This document shows, in pieces, positions 6,814 to 8,206 of a stretch of 8,206 nucleotides of DNA. Each line of letters starts with the position of its first letter. Position 1 is the first letter of the stretch. Made by a program: the position numbers and the translations under genes. Location: NCBI GenBank assembly GCA_902775835.1, contig CACYNZ010000165.1, positions 1 to 8,206 of the forward strand. Direction: 5' to 3'. This DNA is from an uncultured Eubacteriales bacterium (GTDB lineage Bacteria; Bacillota_A; Clostridia; Christensenellales; Aristaeellaceae). Under the pieces are notes generated by a model. That model made no database searches. It was not told where the DNA came from and saw nothing but the letters and a program-made list of their open reading frames with translations.

Positions 6814-7842
6814 TCAGTTTTTGCTGCCCCAGATCTTTTCACACGCGTCCATGAGCACTTTCCAGTCCTCCGGTCCGAACCCGTGACCGCCCGGCCGGAA
6901 AAGTGCGAGATTATGCCCGCCCAGCAGGTCAAAGGCCGGCTGCGCTGCCTTCCATGTCAGCTCCGTGCCGCCCGGATTGGACCAGGCATCGTCCAGACCC
7001 TCAATGGAAACCAGGCTGCGCGGTGCAATCAATGCCTTCAGCGTATGGGAGTCCAGCGGGAACTCCTCTTCAAGCCCCATCTGCGTCGGGTCCGGCTTCG
7101 GCCACCAGCGGGAGAAATTCCCGGTCCACCAGTACGGGAACACGGACCCGATGCGGCCCAGGGACTCCACTTTCGTCACATCCTGACAGATTCCGTCCCG
7201 GGTGGCCAGATACCGGAAGCATCCACAGCCGCCCGCCCCGGAGCATACCGGCGCACAGATACTGAAGCCCTCATCAAAGATTCCGGCCGCCAGCGCCGCC
7301 TTGCCGCCCCGGGAAAAGCCGGTGCACACAAGCCGGTCCGGATCCACATTCTCCCGTGTCAGCAGCGCGTCGGCAAGAAGCGAATGGGCCCAGCCCCACG
7401 CCCGGACCGCACCCCAGTCATATCCCGGGTATGCTTCCGCCGCCATGTTCCGGCCGCCATTGCGGTCCTCCACGATCTGCTCCCGCTCAAAGCCCGCAAT
7501 GCTCAGGCCGCGGTTCACCACCGCGTCCTCACAGGGACAGCTTTCCCAGTCTTTAGACGAAAACTGGTTCCAGGTAATGGCCGGATATGTTCCCGGTGCG
7601 GAGGGCGACAGCACCACCGCGTCAAAAGACCATTTCCCGTCCGGTCCGTAACAGATCCGCAGCATCTCCCGTTTTCCCCTGCCCTGCCACAGTTCTTCCT
7701 TATCCACCACTTCACAGGCACATTCCGCCTTTTCCGGCGCATGCCCGTACAGGCATGATTCCGCAAGCGCCATCCATTCCCGGTGCACTTCCGTCCACTC
7801 CGGCATGGGCCTGAGTTTAAGATCCGGCAGTACAGTGTTCAT
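6814..7842 (-). CDS. CE15/glucuronoyl-esterase-like alpha/beta hydrolase
   Basis: A 342-aa alpha/beta hydrolase that resembles carbohydrate esterase family 15, whose known members cleave esters between 4-O-methyl-glucuronic acid and alcohols such as lignin. The match is in the nucleophile motif VDPDRLVCTGFSRGGKAA (S177), the following PVCSGAGGCGCFR (198-210), FPLDSHTLKALIAPRSLVS (261-279), EGLDDAWSNPGG (281-292) and H320 in GGHGFGPEDW. In typical CE15 enzymes the segment after the nucleophile reads PQESGSGG, with Glu as the acid; here that position is C200. The acid may instead be among E281, D284 and D285. No signal peptide is seen and the protein is cysteine-rich, so it is probably cytoplasmic and may act on small glycosides or other esters. 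The start is set by AAAGGAG (7857-7851), 8 nt upstream. First gene of the operon. Confidence 0.75.
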   Translation of the reverse strand: MNTVLPDLKLRPMPEWTEVHREWMALAESCLYGHAPEKAECACEVVDKEELWQGRGKREMLRICYGPDGKWSFDAVVLSPSAPGTYPAITWNQFSSKDWESCPCEDAVVNRGLSIAGFEREQIVEDRNGGRNMAAEAYPGYDWGAVRAWGWAHSLLADALLTRENVDPDRLVCTGFSRGGKAALAAGIFDEGFSICAPVCSGAGGCGCFRYLATRDGICQDVTKVESLGRIGSVFPYWWTGNFSRWWPKPDPTQMGLEEEFPLDSHTLKALIAPRSLVSIEGLDDAWSNPGGTELTWKAAQPAFDLLGGHNLALFRPGGHGFGPEDWKVLMDACEKIWGSKN

Positions 7843-7964
7843 GCTGCTGTCTCCTTTCCTGTTTCCGCAGATTTTATCCTGTCAGTTCCTGATTTCCGGT
7901 GCATGCGGCCGCTGCATCCCGGCATCCGCTCTGTTTTTTCTCAATCCCTGCAGTTTGTGCCTGT

Positions 7965-7993
7965 ATCGTATCACAGCCGCCCTTTCATGACAA
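7965..7993 (-). promoter_or_regulatory. Promoter of the three-gene operon
   Basis: On the minus strand TTGTCA (7993-7988) and TACGAT (7970-7965) are 17 nt apart, matching the housekeeping consensus at five and four of six positions. Transcription would start near 7958, about 115 nt before the CE15-like start codon. Confidence 0.65.
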
Positions 7994-8047
7994 GGACTGC
8001 CCTGACTGGCCACTATTGTACGTTTCCTGTTTTCTCCACGAACATGC

Positions 8048-8088
8048 TTGACCGTTTTGTTAAATTTTGGTAATATAATCGTAACAAA
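8048..8088 (+). promoter_or_regulatory. Probable divergent promoter with flanking inverted repeat
   Basis: TTGACC (8048-8053) is followed after 17 nt by TAATAT (8071-8076), preceded by TGG (8068-8070) as in an extended -10. TATAAT also occurs at 8074-8079 but at a 20-nt spacing. TTTGTTA (8056-8062) and TAACAAA (8082-8088) form an inverted repeat centred on the -10, a plausible operator. The gene it would drive lies beyond the window. Confidence 0.5.
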
Positions 8089-8206
8089 TTCGTTTCCATC
8101 CATTATATGGTTTGAGTGTCAAAACACCGCTCTGAAAAGCTCAATGTCCTGAAATTCTGTCCAATGTCTCCACTCTTAACAAGAATACTTCGAATGGTTC
8201 GTATTT

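Larger units (their letters stand above)
7843..8206. other. Non-coding, AT-richer upstream region
   Basis: These 364 nt hold the promoter and leader (about 115 nt) of the CE15-like gene and a probable promoter pointing right. The leader contains a GCGGCCGC palindrome (7907-7914). The right part (about 8020-8206) is clearly AT-richer than the genes. Short elements seen there are GTGT/ACAC (8116-8127) and the direct repeat CAATGTC at 8142 and 8162, offset by 20 bp. Open frames through this stretch lack ribosome binding sites and resemble no family I know. An ATG at 8164 is open to the window edge but has no supporting signal. Confidence 0.55.

Noticed and set aside
4379..6854. Overlapping plus-strand open frames of 540 and 424 aa opposite the carboxylesterase and nitroreductase
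   Set aside because: They are shadow frames of GC-rich genes, with no ribosome binding site and no family resemblance.
6742..7758. Plus-strand open frame of 338 aa opposite the CE15-like gene
   Set aside because: It is a mirror frame of a recognised hydrolase and shows no motif of its own.
2062..7952. The 10-mer AATCCCTGCA shared by the terminator (2062-2071) and the operon leader (7943-7952)
   Set aside because: It is a short exact match with no shared flanking sequence or structure, so it is probably chance.
7882..8103. 73-aa minus-strand open frame upstream of the CE15-like gene
   Set aside because: It has no ribosome binding site, its codon pattern is irregular, and it runs through the predicted operon promoter.
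8183..8206. Imperfect inverted repeat around CGAATGGTTCG at the right edge
   Set aside because: It is bulged, short and cut by the window end, so it cannot be judged as a repeat boundary or terminator.

Overview
This 8.2-kb window is GC-rich by eye and reads as ordinary bacterial chromosome. The protein types, the AGGAGG-like ribosome binding sites and the sigma-A-type promoters suggest a Bacillota (Firmicutes) bacterium, perhaps a gut clostridial or erysipelotrichial species. That placement rests on remembered family resemblance, not on a search. I see no tRNA, rRNA, CRISPR array, insertion sequence, phage gene or integration site.

Layout from left to right. (1) At 1-365, minus strand, is the N-terminal part of an aldo/keto reductase that runs off the left edge. 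(2) At 542-2053, plus strand, is a two-gene operon: a YfcE-type metallophosphoesterase followed 3 nt later by a patatin-like phospholipase. It ends at a 19-bp perfect hairpin (2053-2108) shared with the convergent next gene. (3) At 2119-3900, minus strand, is L-fucose isomerase (fucI), which stands alone with its own promoter (3971-3999) and is interrupted by one in-frame TAG codon. (4) At 4106-7842, minus strand, is a probable three-gene operon, transcribed right to left: a CE15/glucuronoyl-esterase-like hydrolase, a TM1586-type nitroreductase, and a membrane-anchored type-B carboxylesterase. It has a promoter at about 7965-7993 and a terminator at about 4031-4088. (5) At 7843-8206 is an AT-richer non-coding stretch with a probable divergent plus-strand promoter that points out of the window.

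The genes are consistent with a small metabolic neighbourhood: sugar isomerisation (fucose/arabinose), ester hydrolysis at the cell surface and in the cytoplasm, and flavin- or NADPH-dependent reduction. No single pathway links them all.

The most informative observations are two lesions in neighbouring transcription units. One is the amber codon in otherwise well-conserved fucI. The other is a one-base frameshift near 5843 that separates the true start and first membrane segment of the carboxylesterase from the rest of the gene. They may be real gene decay or errors in the assembly. I found no convincing new biological system here.
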